Numbered from the stretch's first letter, positions 43,011-55,235 are shown. The stretch: 64,000 nucleotides of DNA from Monodelphis domestica (GCF_027887165.1 NC_077228.1:103814350-103878349); one strand, 5' to 3'. A program made the numbers and translations. The notes: generated by a model from the letters alone, not told the origin.

Positions 43011-43749
43011 TGGTAAGAAGTGATTTAACTGAGGTAGTCTCTGATACCTTGATGAAGGACTTTGAGATCATGGTTGAAAATCTGATCTGTGATCCAACAG
43101 AATGAGGCTAACAGCAAGGGCAAAGTGTTCTTTTCAGAGTAGCATTGAGTACCAAACACAGAAGTTCAGTGCTAGGGGCAAAATCGGGGGAAGAGAAACA
43201 ACAAGAGCCTGAGGAACTAAGGAAGAAAGAAAAAGAGGTAGGTTGATCTGCTATTGTGAACCATCCCACCACTGGGGAAAGAACTCTGGATTTGAGGTCA
43301 GAAGACCATGATTAGCTGCTCTTCCAAAAATAGAGCAGCTTATAATTTCTTGACTTAATTTCTTGCTGTAATAATAATTCCATCCTTCAAAAGACTGAGG
43401 AACCAACATGAGGAAATTCAATTATGTATCTGATTTTCACTAACAGGGAGGATCCTGGTGATGGGGTGGAGATGATAGGAAAATTGTGGGAAGTGACCAC
43501 TCCTTCTAGACTTGTGAGGAAGAGGAAAGCCCGGAATAGTTTAACATACACTCTTGATTTGGGGACCTCAGATTTCAAAAAGTCCAGAGGAAGGAAGGAT
43601 AGTTTCCCATGGACTAAAATTATATAGAGGGGCAGGAGAGGGAATGAGAAACCCTCAAGAATGAAATCCTGAAGACAAAAAGAGAAGTAATTTCAAAGAA
43701 GAGGAATCCAAAACCTATCTGGAGAGATTCATATGAATGACCAGAAATG
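43011..43749. other. Unannotated stretch
   Basis: Nothing recognised. Confidence 0.5.
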
Positions 43750-43761
43750 TTTATCAATCAA

Positions 43762-43968
43762 TTTATTATTTAAAAAGTCTTTATCTTCCACCTTGAAATA
43801 AATACTATGTATTGGCCCCAAAACAGAAGAGTGGTAAAGGCTAAGCAATGGGGATTAAATGACCTGCCCAGGGTCACACAACTAGAAAGGATCTGAGGCC
43901 AGATTTGAACCTAGGACCTCCCAATTCTAGACCTGGCTCTCAATTCACTGAGCCACATAGCTGCCTCT
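43762..43968 (-). mobile_element. SINE-A, minus, perfect 12-bp TSD
   Basis: AAGTCTTTATCTTCCACC to AGCCACATAGCTGCC. TTTATCAATCAA at 43750-43761 and 43969-43980. Confidence 0.93.
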
Positions 43969-44184
43969 TTTATCAATCAAAAAAGGAGGCTTTTACAATG
44001 TTGGAGAAAGAAAAGAATCAAAGAAAGACTAGGATGGTGACTTGGCTCAGAGGGACAGTGGTATTTGATAATATAGAGGGGACTGACAAGAAAGAAAGCA
44101 GAACTGTCCATTTCTTTTTTCTCCCTGTTTTCTCTGTCAGGGAGAATGACATTTGGATCGCCCCCTTTTCTTACATTGCCCCCC

Positions 44185-44645
44185 CAGGTCCTCATTACTT
44201 CATATCTAGATGATTGCAATAGCTTGTCTGCCTGCCTCAATTACTCTAATCCATCCTCCACCTTGCTATCAGACTGATCTTAAAATCTATGTCTGACCAT
44301 GCCACCAGCCCTTTCCCTCAATTTTGAACATTTTAGCTGGCTGTGCCCAATTCCAAGAATGCCATCACTGCTCATCAATACCTCCTGACTTCCTTGTTTC
44401 TTTCAAGTTTCAGCAAAAGACCTTCCTTCTGCAAGGAGACATTCCTATCTTCCATAAATTTATAGAAATTATTATATACATAATATGTTATGTATAAATT
44501 ATGCATGTATGTGTATGTTGTCTTCTCCTTTAGACTGAGCTCCTTTAGAGCAGGGACTATCTTTTGCTTTTCTTTGTATCATAAACACTTAGCACAGTGC
44601 CTCGAATGTAATAGGTACTTTACAAGTACTAATTGACTGACTGAA
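44185..44645 (+). mobile_element. L2 LINE 3' end, plus
   Basis: One of the clearest L2 copies: TATCTAGATGATTGCAATAG, CTATCAGACTGATCTTAAAA, CTCCTTTAGAGCAGGGACTA, CACAGTGCCTCGAATGTAAT. Confidence 0.88.
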
Positions 44646-44659
44646 CTAGAAAGGTGGAG

Positions 44660-44925
44660 TTTTTATTAGTCCTTCATGTCAGTAATATCTTGGAGTAATT
44701 TGTTATTTCCTTCTTCAGCTCAATTTACAGATGAGGAAACTGAGGCAAACATAGTTAAGGGACTTGCCCAGAGTCACACAGCTAGTGTCTGAAGCTGTTT
44801 GTCTCAGTTTCTTCATCTGGATAATGAGCTGGAGAAGGAAATGCAAATCATTCCATTATCTTTGTTAATAAGACCCCAAATGGGGTCAAAGAGTCAGACA
44901 TGACTGGAAAACAACTGAACATTAA
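44660..44925. mobile_element. Two SINE-B halves in inverted orientation
   Basis: 44660-44797 reads in minus (ACAGATGAGGAAACTGAGGC, GTCACACAGCTAGTGTCTGA). 44798-44925 reads in plus (TGTCTCAGTTTCTTCATCTG, GAGTCAGACATGACTGGAAA). The junction is abrupt. Confidence 0.8.
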
Positions 44926-46170
44926 GAATAGGTACTACCAGACTACACTTTATTTCCTTTTTATTCACAGAATTACTGAATTAGTAGATGAGAGGAATGC
45001 TGTAGATGTGGTTTACTTAAATTATAGCAAAGTATTTGTTAAAGCCTCACATACTATTCTTGTGGAAAAGACAGAAGTGAGCTATGTATATTTAAATAAA
45101 CTGGAAACTGGTTGACCCAATGACCCAACTCAGAGTAGTCAGTGATTCAGTGTCAGCCTAGAAGGACTTCTCCAGGGGAGTGCTGCAGACGCCTGTGTTT
45201 CACTCTGTATGGTTTAATATTTTTATCAGTGACTTCAGTGCAACTATCAGTGACTATAAAGTCATAGAGGGTAGACTCCTCAAATATGCAGATGACACAA
45301 ATCTGGAAGAGCTAAAACTAAACAGTCAAAATAAGTCAAAATCCAAAGAAGACCTCAAGAGGACTAGAACACTGGGCTGACTGTATCTAATAAAATGGAA
45401 CTTAATAGGGATAAATGCAAATTCTTATACCTGGGACCAAAACATCAATTTCATAAGTACAAGATATGGAAAAACATCATCCAATGTCAATTTTCCTGAA
45501 AAAGATGGGGGGGGCAGCATTAATGGAATACAAGCTCATTATGAATCAGCACTGTGATATGGAAGCCAAAAAATACTTATGTGACCTTGAATTTCATAGA
45601 AACAAACAAAGCTTCCAGGAACAAGGTGGTGATAGATAGTCCTACTGTACTTTTCTCTGGTCAGACCACATGTAGCCTATGTTCAGTTATGGATACCATA
45701 TTTTAGAAAAGACATTGACAAGTTGGAGGGCATCCAGAGATAGGCATTTAGAATACTGAAGGATCTTGAATCTGCCATATCAGAATCAGTTGAAGGAACT
45801 AAAGGTAGTTAGCAAGTATAAAAGAAAACTCAGAGGAGACATGATATCTATGTTCAGTTACAGTATTTGAAGAGTTATTCTGGGGAACGGTGATTAAACT
45901 TGTTCTGTCTAGCCCCAGAGGGCAGGACAAGGAACAATGGGTGGAAGTTACCCAGAAGCAAATTGAAGCTTAAGGTCAGGAAAAGCTTCCTAAAGATTAG
46001 AGCTACCTATGAGTACAATGGACTGCCTAGAGATAGCATGTCCTTCCTCAGCAGAAATCTTTAAGCAGAAATCTGATGGAACTTGTGTTTGGTGTGTTGT
46101 GAAGATTCCCTTTCAATTATAAACTAGACTGAGGCCTGCTGAGGTCCCTTCAAAATTTAAAATTGTGTAG
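44926..46170 (+). mobile_element. CR1/L3-type LINE, partial, plus
   Basis: Carries broken RT motifs. VDVVYLNYSKVFVKASHTILVEK (44999-45073; motif A, normally YLDFSKAFDTV, so the second catalytic Asp region is lost) and LLKYADDTNLEEL (45268-45306; motif C with the YADD pair kept). The 3' part has CAGACCACATGTAGCCTATG, GCCCCAGAGGGCAGGACAAG, GGTCAGGAAAAGCTTCCTAA and a typical ACTAGACTGAGGCCTGCTGA end. Several frameshifts and stops. Confidence 0.85.
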
Positions 46171-46174
46171 GGTT

Positions 46175-46520
46175 GGTCTGGCTCCACCATGAGCTTAGTC
46201 AGATGACCTTGAACAAGTCACTTATTACATCTCAGAGCTTTGTTTTTTTTAACCTTTACCTTTTGTTTTAGATTCAATACTAAGTATTGGTTCCAAGACA
46301 GAAGAATGGTATGGGCTAGGCAACTGGGGTTTAGTGACTTGCCCAGGGTCACACAGCTAGGAAGTATCTGAGATTAGATTTGAATCCAGGACTTCCTATC
46401 TCCAGATCTGGTACTCAATCCACTAAGCCACCTACCTGCTCCAGAGTTTCAGTTTTATTAACTATTGTGGGAATAAAATGAAGAGGGGGTGGATTTATAG
46501 GAAAATTCTCTTCAAACTAG
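46175..46520 (+). mobile_element. MIR, plus, split by SINE-A (minus)
   Basis: MIR parts GACCTTGAACAAGTCACTTA and GTTTCAGTTTTATTAACTA surround the SINE at about 46238-46440 (AACCTTTACCTTTTG to AAGCCACCTACCTGC). CAGAG(C/T)TT borders both ends. Confidence 0.82.
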
Positions 46521-46559
46521 AAAATTGCTTTTACTCCTATCATGCTTCATGATTGGCCA

Positions 46560-46880
46560 TTCAGTCAACAAAACATTTACTCAACAAGGTTGGGGAGGAT
46601 AAAAAAACTAGATGGCACAGTTCCTATCCTCAAGGAGTTTAGTATCTTTTAGGGAACTGAGATCTAAACATGTGGAAAGTCAAGTAATAGCCCAAGTTTG
46701 TGGCACAAGAGGAACAATTAAGGGAACAGTCGTCATTACTTGGGGAATGCAAATTACAGACAGCAGAAACCTGGGCTTCAATCCTGTATCTGACACAGAA
46801 TACCTGTGACCTGTCAGGCAAATCACTTAATTCCTTTAGCCCTCAGTTGCCTCCTCTTCCAAATGAGATCATGAGATCAA
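46560..46880 (+). mobile_element. Old repeat and MIR, plus
   Basis: 46560-46660: CAGTTCCTATCCTCAAGGAG. 46760-46880: CCTGGGCTTCAATCCTGTAT, CAGGCAAATCACTTAATTCC, MIR. Confidence 0.6.
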
Positions 46881-47157
46881 GACATTTTTTTCTTCAAATT
46901 TCAGTACTTATGTATTTATATGTGTAAGTTTTTACACTCAATTTTATAAGCTAGTAAACATTGGGAAATTATTTCTCCCACAAAGCTATAACCACACATT
47001 TCCAAGATAGTATACACATATAGTTGAACTAACATTAATCACATCACCATTTTAAAAAATTATATAATAAAACAAATCATCAATTATCCAAATATTAAGT
47101 TATACAGCTCAAAAGGCACACAAAATATTAGAGGTCTGCTTAAGTCATGTCAGGAAA

Positions 47158-47297
47158 TGGGGCAGCTAGGCAGTGCAATGGATAGAGTGCTGGACTTGAA
47201 GTCAGGAAGACCTGAGTTCAAATCCAGCCTCAGTCACTTACTAGCCATGTGATCTGGGCCAAATCACTTAATCCCTTTTGCCCACCCCCCCAAAAAA
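47158..47297 (+). mobile_element. SINE head and body, plus
   Basis: GGGGCAGCTAGGCAGTGCAA to AATCACTTAATCCCTTTTGC, then C7A7. Confidence 0.85.
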
Positions 47298-48493
47298 ATT
47301 CATAGTAGGAACTCAATTTTCCCCCCAGGGAAAGAAGCAAGAAAAGTCTCTTTTAACAAAAGCAGTAGCTGGTAAGTGACTTTTAATAGTAAAAGAAATT
47401 ATAAAAATTTCAGAAATTATATGATTAAGAATTGCTTTACACTGGTACAATCTATATTCAATTCTTTACTACCTGCAGGGTGTGGAGGGAAGGAATCTGA
47501 ATTATAAGATGTTAGAAAACAGTTGTCAAAAATTGTTTCTACATATGATTGAAATTTTTTAAAAGAAAGAAAAAACAAATTGCTTTAGTTACAATAATAA
47601 ACATCTCTCCCTTTTAACTAATATTTACAAAAGGACATATTCTACACTTCCTGCACAAAACAAAGGCCAACATTTTATTAGAAATATTTAATAGTCTACT
47701 CCCATCCTTTTCAAGCCCTCCCTGTCAATTTGTGTCCCCTTAGCAGGAATATTGAATTAACTGTAAACCTTATTAAAGATTTTTGTGCTTCTGTATAGCG
47801 TGTAGATTTTTAAATAGATTTTAAACCAGAGAATTATGGTCTTCTTTTCAAAACATAGATCTTGATGACGGCACAAAATGAGCTCAAGGTTTATAGGAAG
47901 ACATTAAAATATCACCATAAGACTTAGAAAAATCCAACAAAAGAATGATTGTGCAAATCCTGATATTCTAATGTAACTCTGAGAGATGTAAACATACCGC
48001 AAGCAAGCAATTACTACAGAGGCCCCCTCATCAATACTGACCTGATTGGAGGAATAAGAGCCACATAGAGTTTGGGATACTGTTTATGGTTCCAAAGATG
48101 TTAACTCTGTATGATACTGAAAACATATAAGCATTGAGCTAAAGATTTGGGTACCTAATCTCTCTAAATTTCATATTTGCTGATAAGACTCTGGTATTGG
48201 GAAATAGATTTGAATAAGACTTATTACTCAATAATGCATAATTTCAGGAAAGTTCAGTTGACAAAAGTGATAAGCAAACAGTTCTTCTAAAGGCTAAAAA
48301 GCAAGAACAGGTTGTTAGTAATTCAAAGACAGAAGTTGCATTTCTACTAAGCTTATAATCTATAAATTTGTTTTTTTTAAATATTCCTTTGGAATATTTA
48401 CTATATATAATGTTACATATATGGAGAGCTATTATATACAGATAGCATTATATAGCTATAAAGTTATAACATAGATTTATTACACTTATTCAT
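47298..48493. other. AT-rich unannotated stretch
   Basis: 1.2 kb, AT-rich, no recognised repeat and no long frame. Confidence 0.5.
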
Positions 48494-48920
48494 CAGGACA
48501 ACTAGGTGACTCGATGGGTGAAAAGCCAGACCCACAGACAGAAAGTCTTGGGATCAAATTTGGCCTCAGATACCCCTTAGCTGTGTGACCTTGGGAAAGT
48601 CATTTAACCCCAGTTGTCTAGCCCTCACTCGCTCTTCTGCCTTGGAGCCAATACTTAGTATTATTCTGTTTGTTTGTTTGTTTGTTTTTTTAAACCCTTA
48701 CCTTCCATCTTGGAACTATACTATGTATTGGTTCCAAGGCAGAAGAGTGGTAAGGGCTAGGCAATGGGGGTTAAGTGACTTGCCCAGGGTCACACAGCTA
48801 AGAAGTGTCTAAATCCAGATTTAAACCCAGGATCCTCCCATCTCTGGGTCTGACTCTAAATCCACTGAGCTACCTAGCTGCCCCCAATACATAATATTAT
48901 AAGAAGGTAAAAGTTTTTAA
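48494..48920 (+). mobile_element. SINE-A (plus) containing SINE-A (minus)
   Basis: The outer copy runs CAGGACAACTAGGTGACTCG to AGCCAATACTTAGTATT and resumes at CAATACATAATATTATAAGA. The inner copy, about 48690-48886, is in minus (AAACCCTTACCTTCCATC to GCTACCTAGCTGCCCC). AATACTTAGTATTA / AATACATAATATTA is the likely TSD. A (GTTT)n patch marks the inner tail. Confidence 0.88.
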
Positions 48921-49061
48921 AAAATAGACTTATTCATCAAGCCTATAAGATGACTAGTATGTATATAATTTGCCCAGGTCCTATCTCCAATTTCTGCTTC
49001 CAGAATATATGCAGCTTAGATTTAGACCTTAGAATTCATGTAGTTTGACCCCCTCCTTTTT

Positions 49062-49254
49062 CTTTTTTTAAATCTTACCTTCCATCATAGAATCAATACT
49101 AAGTATTGTTTCCAAGACAGAAGAGTGGTAAGAACTAGGCAATGGGGGTTATGTGACTTGACCTGGGTCATACAGCTAGGAAGTGTCTGAGGTCACATTT
49201 GAACCCAGGACTCTAGGCCTGGCTCTCAATCCCCTGAGCTACTGAGCTGTTCCT
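49062..49254 (-). mobile_element. SINE-A, minus
   Basis: AAATCTTACCTTCCATCATA to GAGCTACTGAGCTGTTCC. Confidence 0.85.
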
Positions 49255-49481
49255 CCCCCCTCCCCCTGCCCTTTTTCAAAGAGAATTCCAGCATTCAATT
49301 TCATTTATTTTGTTGTTTTTTTTAATTTACATTGTTGCCATTGTTTATAGTATTTTCTTGGATCTTCATGCTTTACCTTGTATCATTTTCTATAATACAA
49401 TGTTCACACAGCTAGGAATTTACACAAATCTTCTTCTATGCCTCTCTGTATCATATACATTGTTTCTTACAAAAGTAGCAA

Positions 49482-49845
49482 ATAGACTGCTGGATTTGTA
49501 GTCAGGAAGACCTGAGTTCTGACCCTATAGGTTCCCCACCTATGCGACTTTGAGCAAATCAAACTCTCTTTGCTTTAGTTTCCTCATCTGTAAAGTGGAG
49601 ATAATGCCATTTACCTCAAAAGGTTGTTGTGATAATCAAGTGAGATGACATGTAAAGCACTTGGCAAAACTCAAAGTACCATATAAATATTTTTGCTGTG
49701 ATGTTGTTTAGTTGTGTCCAATTCCTGATGATCTCGTTTAAGAGTTTTTTGGCAAAGATAGTGGAGTGTTTTGCCATTTCCTTCTATGGTTCATTTTTCA
49801 GGTGAGGAAACTGAGGCAAACAGAATAAAGAGTTGCCCAATCAGA
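49482..49845. mobile_element. MIR (plus) followed by SINE-B (minus, partial)
   Basis: 49482-49692: TGGATTTGTAGTCAGGAAGA, CCTCATCTGTAAAGTGGAGA, CACTTGGCAAAACTCAAAGT. 49693-49845: GATGTTGTTTAGTTGTGTCC, TGAGGAAACTGAGGCAAACA. Confidence 0.82.
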
Positions 49846-49926
49846 GGACACACGTTCCTATAAAAGAGTGTCAGGATGCACTGAAGGTCTTTTGTATGAG
49901 ACGCAGATGCAAGGAATCATTCTTTG

Positions 49927-50123
49927 TTTTAGGTTCGGGTTTTTTTAATGCTTACCTTCTGTCTTAGAATTGATAATGAGTACCAGTTCCAAGGCAGAAC
50001 AGTGGTAAGGGCTTGGCAATTGAAGTCAAGTGACTTGTCCAGGGTCAAAGAAGTGTCTGAAGTAGACATGAACCCAGGACCTCCCAAACTGGCTCTCTCC
50101 ACTGAACCACATAGTTGCCTCCC
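49927..50123 (-). mobile_element. SINE-A, minus, perfect 10-bp TSD
   Basis: AATGCTTACCTTCTGTC to GAACCACATAGTTGCCTC. TCATTCTTTG at 49917-49926 and 50124-50133. Confidence 0.93.
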
Positions 50124-50187
50124 TCATTCTTTGTAAATGGACAGCATGCCCCATGAATAAGCAGTGTTATTTCTCAGGGTAAAAATT

Positions 50188-50408
50188 AAAGAGAGAGAGA
50201 CACACACACACAAACACAGAGATGAGACAGAGAGGAGAGAGAGAAGACAGACAGGAAAGAGAGAGACAGAGAGGCAGACAGGAGAGAGAGAGAGAGAGAC
50301 AGAGAGACAGAGAGAGACAGAGAGAGAGATAAAGATTTGCCCAGGTTTACACGGCCCATAACTGTCTGAGGTTACATTTGAACTCAACTCTTTCCAATCC
50401 ACTGCACC
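50188..50408. repeat. (GA)n / (GACA)n tract with SINE remnant
   Basis: Purine-rich 50188-50330 with ACAC patches. 50331-50408 is a minus SINE remnant (GATTTGCCCAGGTTTACACG). Confidence 0.85.
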
Positions 50409-50571
50409 TAACACTAGCTATTATTATCATTACAACACAACAAAAAGTCAGCCTACATCCGTGTAACAGATTTGTGGGTAGCTACTTTGCTTCTAGTTCT
50501 TGGCAACTCTGATTAAAATATCGCTGTTCAACCTTTGGTGGCTGGAGGACATTGCTTTTTCAGTTCTCCAA

Positions 50572-50767
50572 AGCCCTTACCTAACAACTTTGTGAAGTGG
50601 GTAGTGCAAGTATCGTTATTTGTACTTTACAGATGGAGAAATTCAGATTCACTATATGAGGCTCGCTCTTTTGTGCCTTCCTCGGAGGCAGAAAGCTAGT
50701 GTCAGAGGTCATATTCTATTCTGGATCTTCTGACTTAAGTTCCTGCACTCTCCACTACACCACGCTA
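50572..50767 (-). mobile_element. MIR-type SINE, minus
   Basis: TAACAACTTTGTGAAGTGGG, TTTACAGATGGAGAAATTCA, CTCTCCACTACACCACGCTA. Confidence 0.7.
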
Positions 50768-50789
50768 CATCACTTATATTATTTTTATT

Positions 50790-50910
50790 TGTCTGCATGT
50801 TGTAGTCCCTGTTTTGGACTATAAATTCACCGAGGGCTAGAAATATGTCCTTTTCTTATCATTGGCTATACCCAATGTCCAGTGAAATGTCTTGTACAAG
50901 TGGGTCCTTG
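50790..50910 (+). mobile_element. L2 3' end, plus, diverged
   Basis: GGACTATAAATTCACCGAGG, CAATGTCCAGTGAAATGTCT. Confidence 0.5.
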
Positions 50911-51324
50911 AGATTGACCTCTTAAGTGCTTTGAACTCAGAAAAGAGAGGCAGTGCTATTGCCTGGGTTACCAAAAGATGACCTCCATTACTGGAGGTAG
51001 GTAATGAGCTGGACATTAAAGAAAGGTAAAAGAGAGTGCAAAAGAAGGAGAACCACCCACTTTTCTCATAAGGCGTAATGAAGTTGGCAGTGGGACTGGG
51101 CCAGAAATAGAGATGTGACTACGGTAGTTATGTCAGATAGTGACACTGTCAGGACCCAGGGACCCTGGGCCACCAAGGCCACCAAGGCCACCACCATGAT
51201 CTAGGTAGAAGATACGGCTTGTGAGCAAATGGAGAGAGGCAAGAAGTCATAAAGAAAGTTTAGTGGGAATAGGGATTAGGTTAAAGGTATTATTGGGAGA
51301 TAAGAATGGACCATCCTGAGGGGG
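50911..51324. other. Unannotated stretch
   Basis: A short triplication of CCACCAAGG lies at about 51170-51195. Nothing else recognised. Confidence 0.45.
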
Positions 51325-51440
51325 GCCATGAATGCCAACTTAATAAATTTAGACTTTATTTTGTAGGTTAATAGAGAGCTATCAATGGTTTTTGAGCATG
51401 GGACATCATGAAAGTGGCATTTTTAAATGATTAATCTTGT
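51325..51440 (+). mobile_element. Unclassified old repeat, copy 3 of 3
   Basis: TTAGACTTTATTTTGTAGGT, TTTTTGAGCATGGGACATCA, resembling the middle of the copies at 12380 and 31385. Confidence 0.45.
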
Positions 51441-51517
51441 CTCTGTGACCTTGGAGAAAATTGTTAACGTCTCAGTGCCCCCAGGCAACTCTCTTAGAGT
51501 ATAGCTTACAAAGACTG

Positions 51518-51705
51518 CTAGTAGCACAGTGAGTAGAGCACCAGGCCTGGAGGTGGGAGAGCTTGGGTTCAAATGCGGCCTCATGCACTTTCTAACTGTA
51601 TGACCCTGGGCAAATCACTTAACTCCAATTGCTTAGTCCTTGCTGTTCTTCTCTCTTAAAGTTGACGCCAAGACAGAAGGTAAGAGTTTAAACAAACACA
51701 CCAAA
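51518..51705 (+). mobile_element. SINE-A, plus
   Basis: CTAGTAGCACAGTGAGTAGA to GCCAAGACAGAAGGTAAGAG. AAAGACTG borders both ends. Confidence 0.88.
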
Positions 51706-51967
51706 AAAAGACTGTAGATTGCAGCAGAACAAGTATAACTTGCTCTGAAGTTCTGAAGGAGGAAATTTCTTCATGGAAAGATTCTCTATGACAATGAAAT
51801 TATATCTAGGTAAATCTTTAAAAAAACCATACCCACACAATGGCCTGCAGTGGTACAAAAGATGTGCTGGAGGATGAGAGACTGGAGGCTACTATAGTGG
51901 CATAGATGTGAGGTGATAAGGGTCTGAGTTGGGAAAGAAAGAGATGGCTGGCTACAGGGACATTTCT

Positions 51968-52176
51968 TTTCTTTTTTAAACCTTTATTTTCCATCATAGA
52001 ATCAATACCATGTATTGGTTCTAAGGCAGGAGAAAGGTAAGGGCAAGACAATGGGGGTTAAGTGACTTGCCCAGGGTCACACAGCTGGGAAGTGTCTGAG
52101 GCCAGATTTGAAGCCCAGACTTCCCATCTATAGACATAGCTCTCAATCCACTGAGCCACCCAGTTGCTCCCTTTAA
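51968..52176 (-). mobile_element. SINE-A, minus, perfect 10-bp TSD
   Basis: AAACCTTTATTTTCCATCAT to GCCACCCAGTTGCTCCC. GGACATTTCT at 51958-51967 and 52177-52186. Confidence 0.93.
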
Positions 52177-52199
52177 GGACATTTCTGAGGGGATCCTAC

Positions 52200-52335
52200 A
52201 TAGAAAACTTGAAGAGGCCTCAGAGGTGATCTAACCCAACTCCATCATTTTACAGGAAGAAACTGAGACTCACAGAGGTGAAATGACTTGTCCAAAATCA
52301 TAGTTAATAAGTAGCAGAGCTGTGATTCAAAGTGA
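52200..52335 (-). mobile_element. MIR-type SINE, minus
   Basis: AGGCCTCAGAGGTGATCTAA, GAAACTGAGACTCACAGAGG. Confidence 0.65.
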
Positions 52336-53329
52336 AGTTCTGAGATTCCACATTCAGTGACCAAGAACCAACAAGACTTGGTAACTGATTGTATATAGAA
52401 GGATAAAGGAGATGGGAAAGGGAAAGGTAGTGGTAGTGTTTTGGGCAACTGGAAGAATGGTGGTACCATTAACTAAAAGTAGGGAAGTCAGGTGGAGTCT
52501 GTTTTGGAGGCCAGATAATGAGATCTCAAGACCCCCTGACCCCAGTCATTGTTCCCTTCTCTTTTGACCTCCTGGCCAGGTCTGAACCCTCAAGCCCTCT
52601 CCAATCAGTGAGACCTAGAAGAAGGCAAGTTATAAATAACCCTTCTGAATCAAAGGGTTCTCTTCCTGTACAGGAAACACCGCAAACCAATGAGGCAGGA
52701 AAAAGGTGTTTCCGTAAAGGAAGCCAGCAGCCAGGAACAGATCTGGAAGCCAGATGGGATCCCGGGTGCACAGAGGGAGAAGGACAGAAGCTTGGAGGGC
52801 TCTCAGAGTACTTCTGTCCAACTTCTGGGGGTGCCATATGGTTCTGTCTCTCTGTCTAGGAGGGGGAGTTCTTTCAAGATTGACTTAGGAGGAGGCAGCT
52901 TGTAGAGGGGTCCCCAGTGGGTATCTAGGGCATGGACAGGATGAGAGTATTGAAGATTTGGGGCAGGGGGTAAATGAAAATATCAGATCATATTCCTTCT
53001 CCTCCCTTCTCCTTTGTCTCAATTCCTCTACCAGCATGGAGACCAGGGAGCACAGCTCATCCATTTTGCCCTCTTTCTTTAGCAGAATTCTGCCCCTCAT
53101 TGACAGCAAAGAGGATCAATTCTCCCTTATCTCCCACTCCATTCACATTTGTAGAATGACTACCATAGAAACTAGTTAAAGACACGAACAACCTACTGAA
53201 AAGCCCTAGAATCTTAAGGAGATTATTATAAAGTTTATTATAAATACATAATAAAAATATGATTTTATTGATACTTTTAATAGCACTCATTTCCCAATAT
53301 TATATATACATATACTGCATATACATAAA
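52336..53329. other. Unannotated stretch
   Basis: Frames of up to 113 codons overlap on both strands at 52518-52859 with no recognisable domain. AT-rich from 53210. Confidence 0.45.
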
Positions 53330-53349
53330 TGTGTATGTGTGTGTGTGAG

Positions 53350-53404
<55 letters not shown>

Positions 53405-53412
53405 CAGAGAGA
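53330..53412. repeat. (TG)n then (GA)n microsatellite
   Basis: Short TG run at 53334-53347, then GA and GACA units. Confidence 0.93.
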
Positions 53413-54144
53413 TGTTTGATTGTTTGATTTCAGGACATCCAAACTCCATGGGGAAATCACTCACTCACCTGCTATCTGGATCCAAAGGGTCTCCTTGGTC
53501 ATCTCAGAGATCTCAGGCATAGGCTTTATGGGTAGGAAATATTCCACTACCTCCAACACACTGAGGCACACCCTCTCAGTTTTCATCCTTCTCTACAAGG
53601 GTCCATTCCCTTCTGTGACAAGACCAAAATGTGTTTGTCTCCCTAGTTTGAAGATGGATAAAACTTCTAAGACCCATAGATTCTTAGACTGAGTCAAGCA
53701 GGAGTTGAGACTCATGTAATTCTGCTTAGACTTCATCCTCCTTTCTTGTGGAACTGCTCAAGGAAATCAACCGTGATCCCTGGGAGTCTCTGGAGAAAGA
53801 TGATGGTAATTAGCAAGGCTGGCTGGGCCACTCACATTTCAACAAAACCATGAGGAGGAAAACGCCTAGACATGGTCCATTGAAGAAGAGCCACTTATCA
53901 GGCACCTTGGGGAGAGAGATTTGAAAAGCTAGACCCTGCCCTCAAAGAACTTCCAGTTTAACTGGAGAGGGAATGAACACGTAAATAGAGGAGACAATGG
54001 AAAAAGAGGATTCATGAGGAAGCTGCCCAGAGACACTGTGGGGAATCCAAGGTGTGTCAGCCCTTCCAGCTTTCAATGTTTGATTTGTTAAATCTGCATA
54101 GTTCTTGCCTTCATCACTTGTGATCTTAGTTAGACAAGGCAGAA
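53413..54144. other. Mostly unannotated stretch
   Basis: Only 53885-53975 is recognisable (GAGCCACTTATCAGGCACCT, CCCTCAAAGAACTTCCAGTT), as a piece of the 'GTGCTAGG'-type repeat. Confidence 0.45.
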
Positions 54145-54300
54145 ACCTATGAGATATACAACCCAGATCAAACTGCTTGTCAGCTCTGGGAGTGAGAGGG
54201 AAGAAGGGAAGGAGACCATTTGGACCATGTAATATTGGAAAACATGTGGAAATGTGTTATTACATGTAATTGGTAAAAAAATAAAATGAAAGAAAAAGAA
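54145..54300 (+). mobile_element. L1 3'-end fragment, plus
   Basis: CAAACTGCTTGTCAGCTCTG, GGACCATGTAATATTGGAAA and an A-rich end, like the last 130 bp of the L1 at 21304-21744 but more diverged. Confidence 0.65.
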
Positions 54301-54635
54301 ACATAAGAAAAAAGACACACTTAGAAGTAGATAATTCCTCTCCAGGATGTTCTCTCCTGGACATTCTCTATAATCTCCCACAAGAAGCCTCTTTATCTAT
54401 GGAGTTCACATATTTGAAGTACCCTCCACCCCTGCAGCCTCTCCCTCTGATTGGCTGGTTCTTAGCAGAACCTCCGGTTTAGGTAGGGGGTCCAGGTCAA
54501 CTGTGTCTTTAATCTTCTCCAGGCTATACTCCTGACTTTTCTAGACTTTCCCTCTTTGCCAAATACCTTCATCTCTTGCCCCACATCCTCCTTTTCAACT
54601 CCTTCATATGTGTTGTTTTCTGCTTCTACCTTAGA

Positions 54636-54860
54636 AAAGAAAGAAGGAAAGAGGGAGGAAGGAAAGAAGGAAGGAAAGAAATAAGCATTTATTAAGCAAC
54701 GGCTGTACTAAGGGCTTTACAAATATCTCTTTTGATCCTCAAAATCACTCTGGGAGAGAGGTACTATAGTTATCCCCATTTTACAGTTGAGGAAATTGAG
54801 GCAAACATGTGTTAAGTGACTGGTCTGGGGTCTCACGCACTGAGAGGATGTAAATCAGTG
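54636..54860 (-). mobile_element. GAAG tract followed by MIR, minus
   Basis: Purine tract to 54682, then GGGCTTTACAAATATCTCTT, CCATTTTACAGTTGAGGAAA of a MIR. Confidence 0.75.
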
Positions 54861-55117
54861 GTCCCTGTAAGTACTCGGTTCCAATGACCTCTGATGAACA
54901 CTGATACAAAGATCTAAACAAAGACACTGCTGCCAGCTAGACAAACTTTCACAGAAAGGCAATAGCCTTAGGAGACTGAGAGGGCAAGGGCAGTATCAGG
55001 TAATTAATTCTCTTTCTTCAGGGAATGGGGTCATCCAAAAACCAGAGCTTAATAAAAAGATTCCAAAACATCTAAGCTAGGAATGGAGTCAATCTTTTGG
55101 CTTGAAAAAAAAATTAA

Positions 55118-55235
55118 ATCTGGGATCAAAGCACCTGCATTCTAAAAACTACTTAACACTTGTGTGATGTTCAGTAATTTCCCCAATGCCGGCCTCAGTG
55201 TCCTCATCTGTAAAATGGAGCCTAGATGTTTCCAA
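55118..55235 (+). mobile_element. MIR-type SINE, plus
   Basis: GGCCTCAGTGTCCTCATCTG, TAAAATGGAGCCTAGATG. Confidence 0.65.

Noticed and set aside
43905..44240. Overlapping 102- and 87-codon frames on opposite strands
   Set aside because: They begin in SINE-A sequence or overlap the start of L2; no domain.
52518..52859. 113-codon plus and 103-codon minus frames over the same bases
   Set aside because: Mutually overlapping, no recognised domain, no splice or promoter support.
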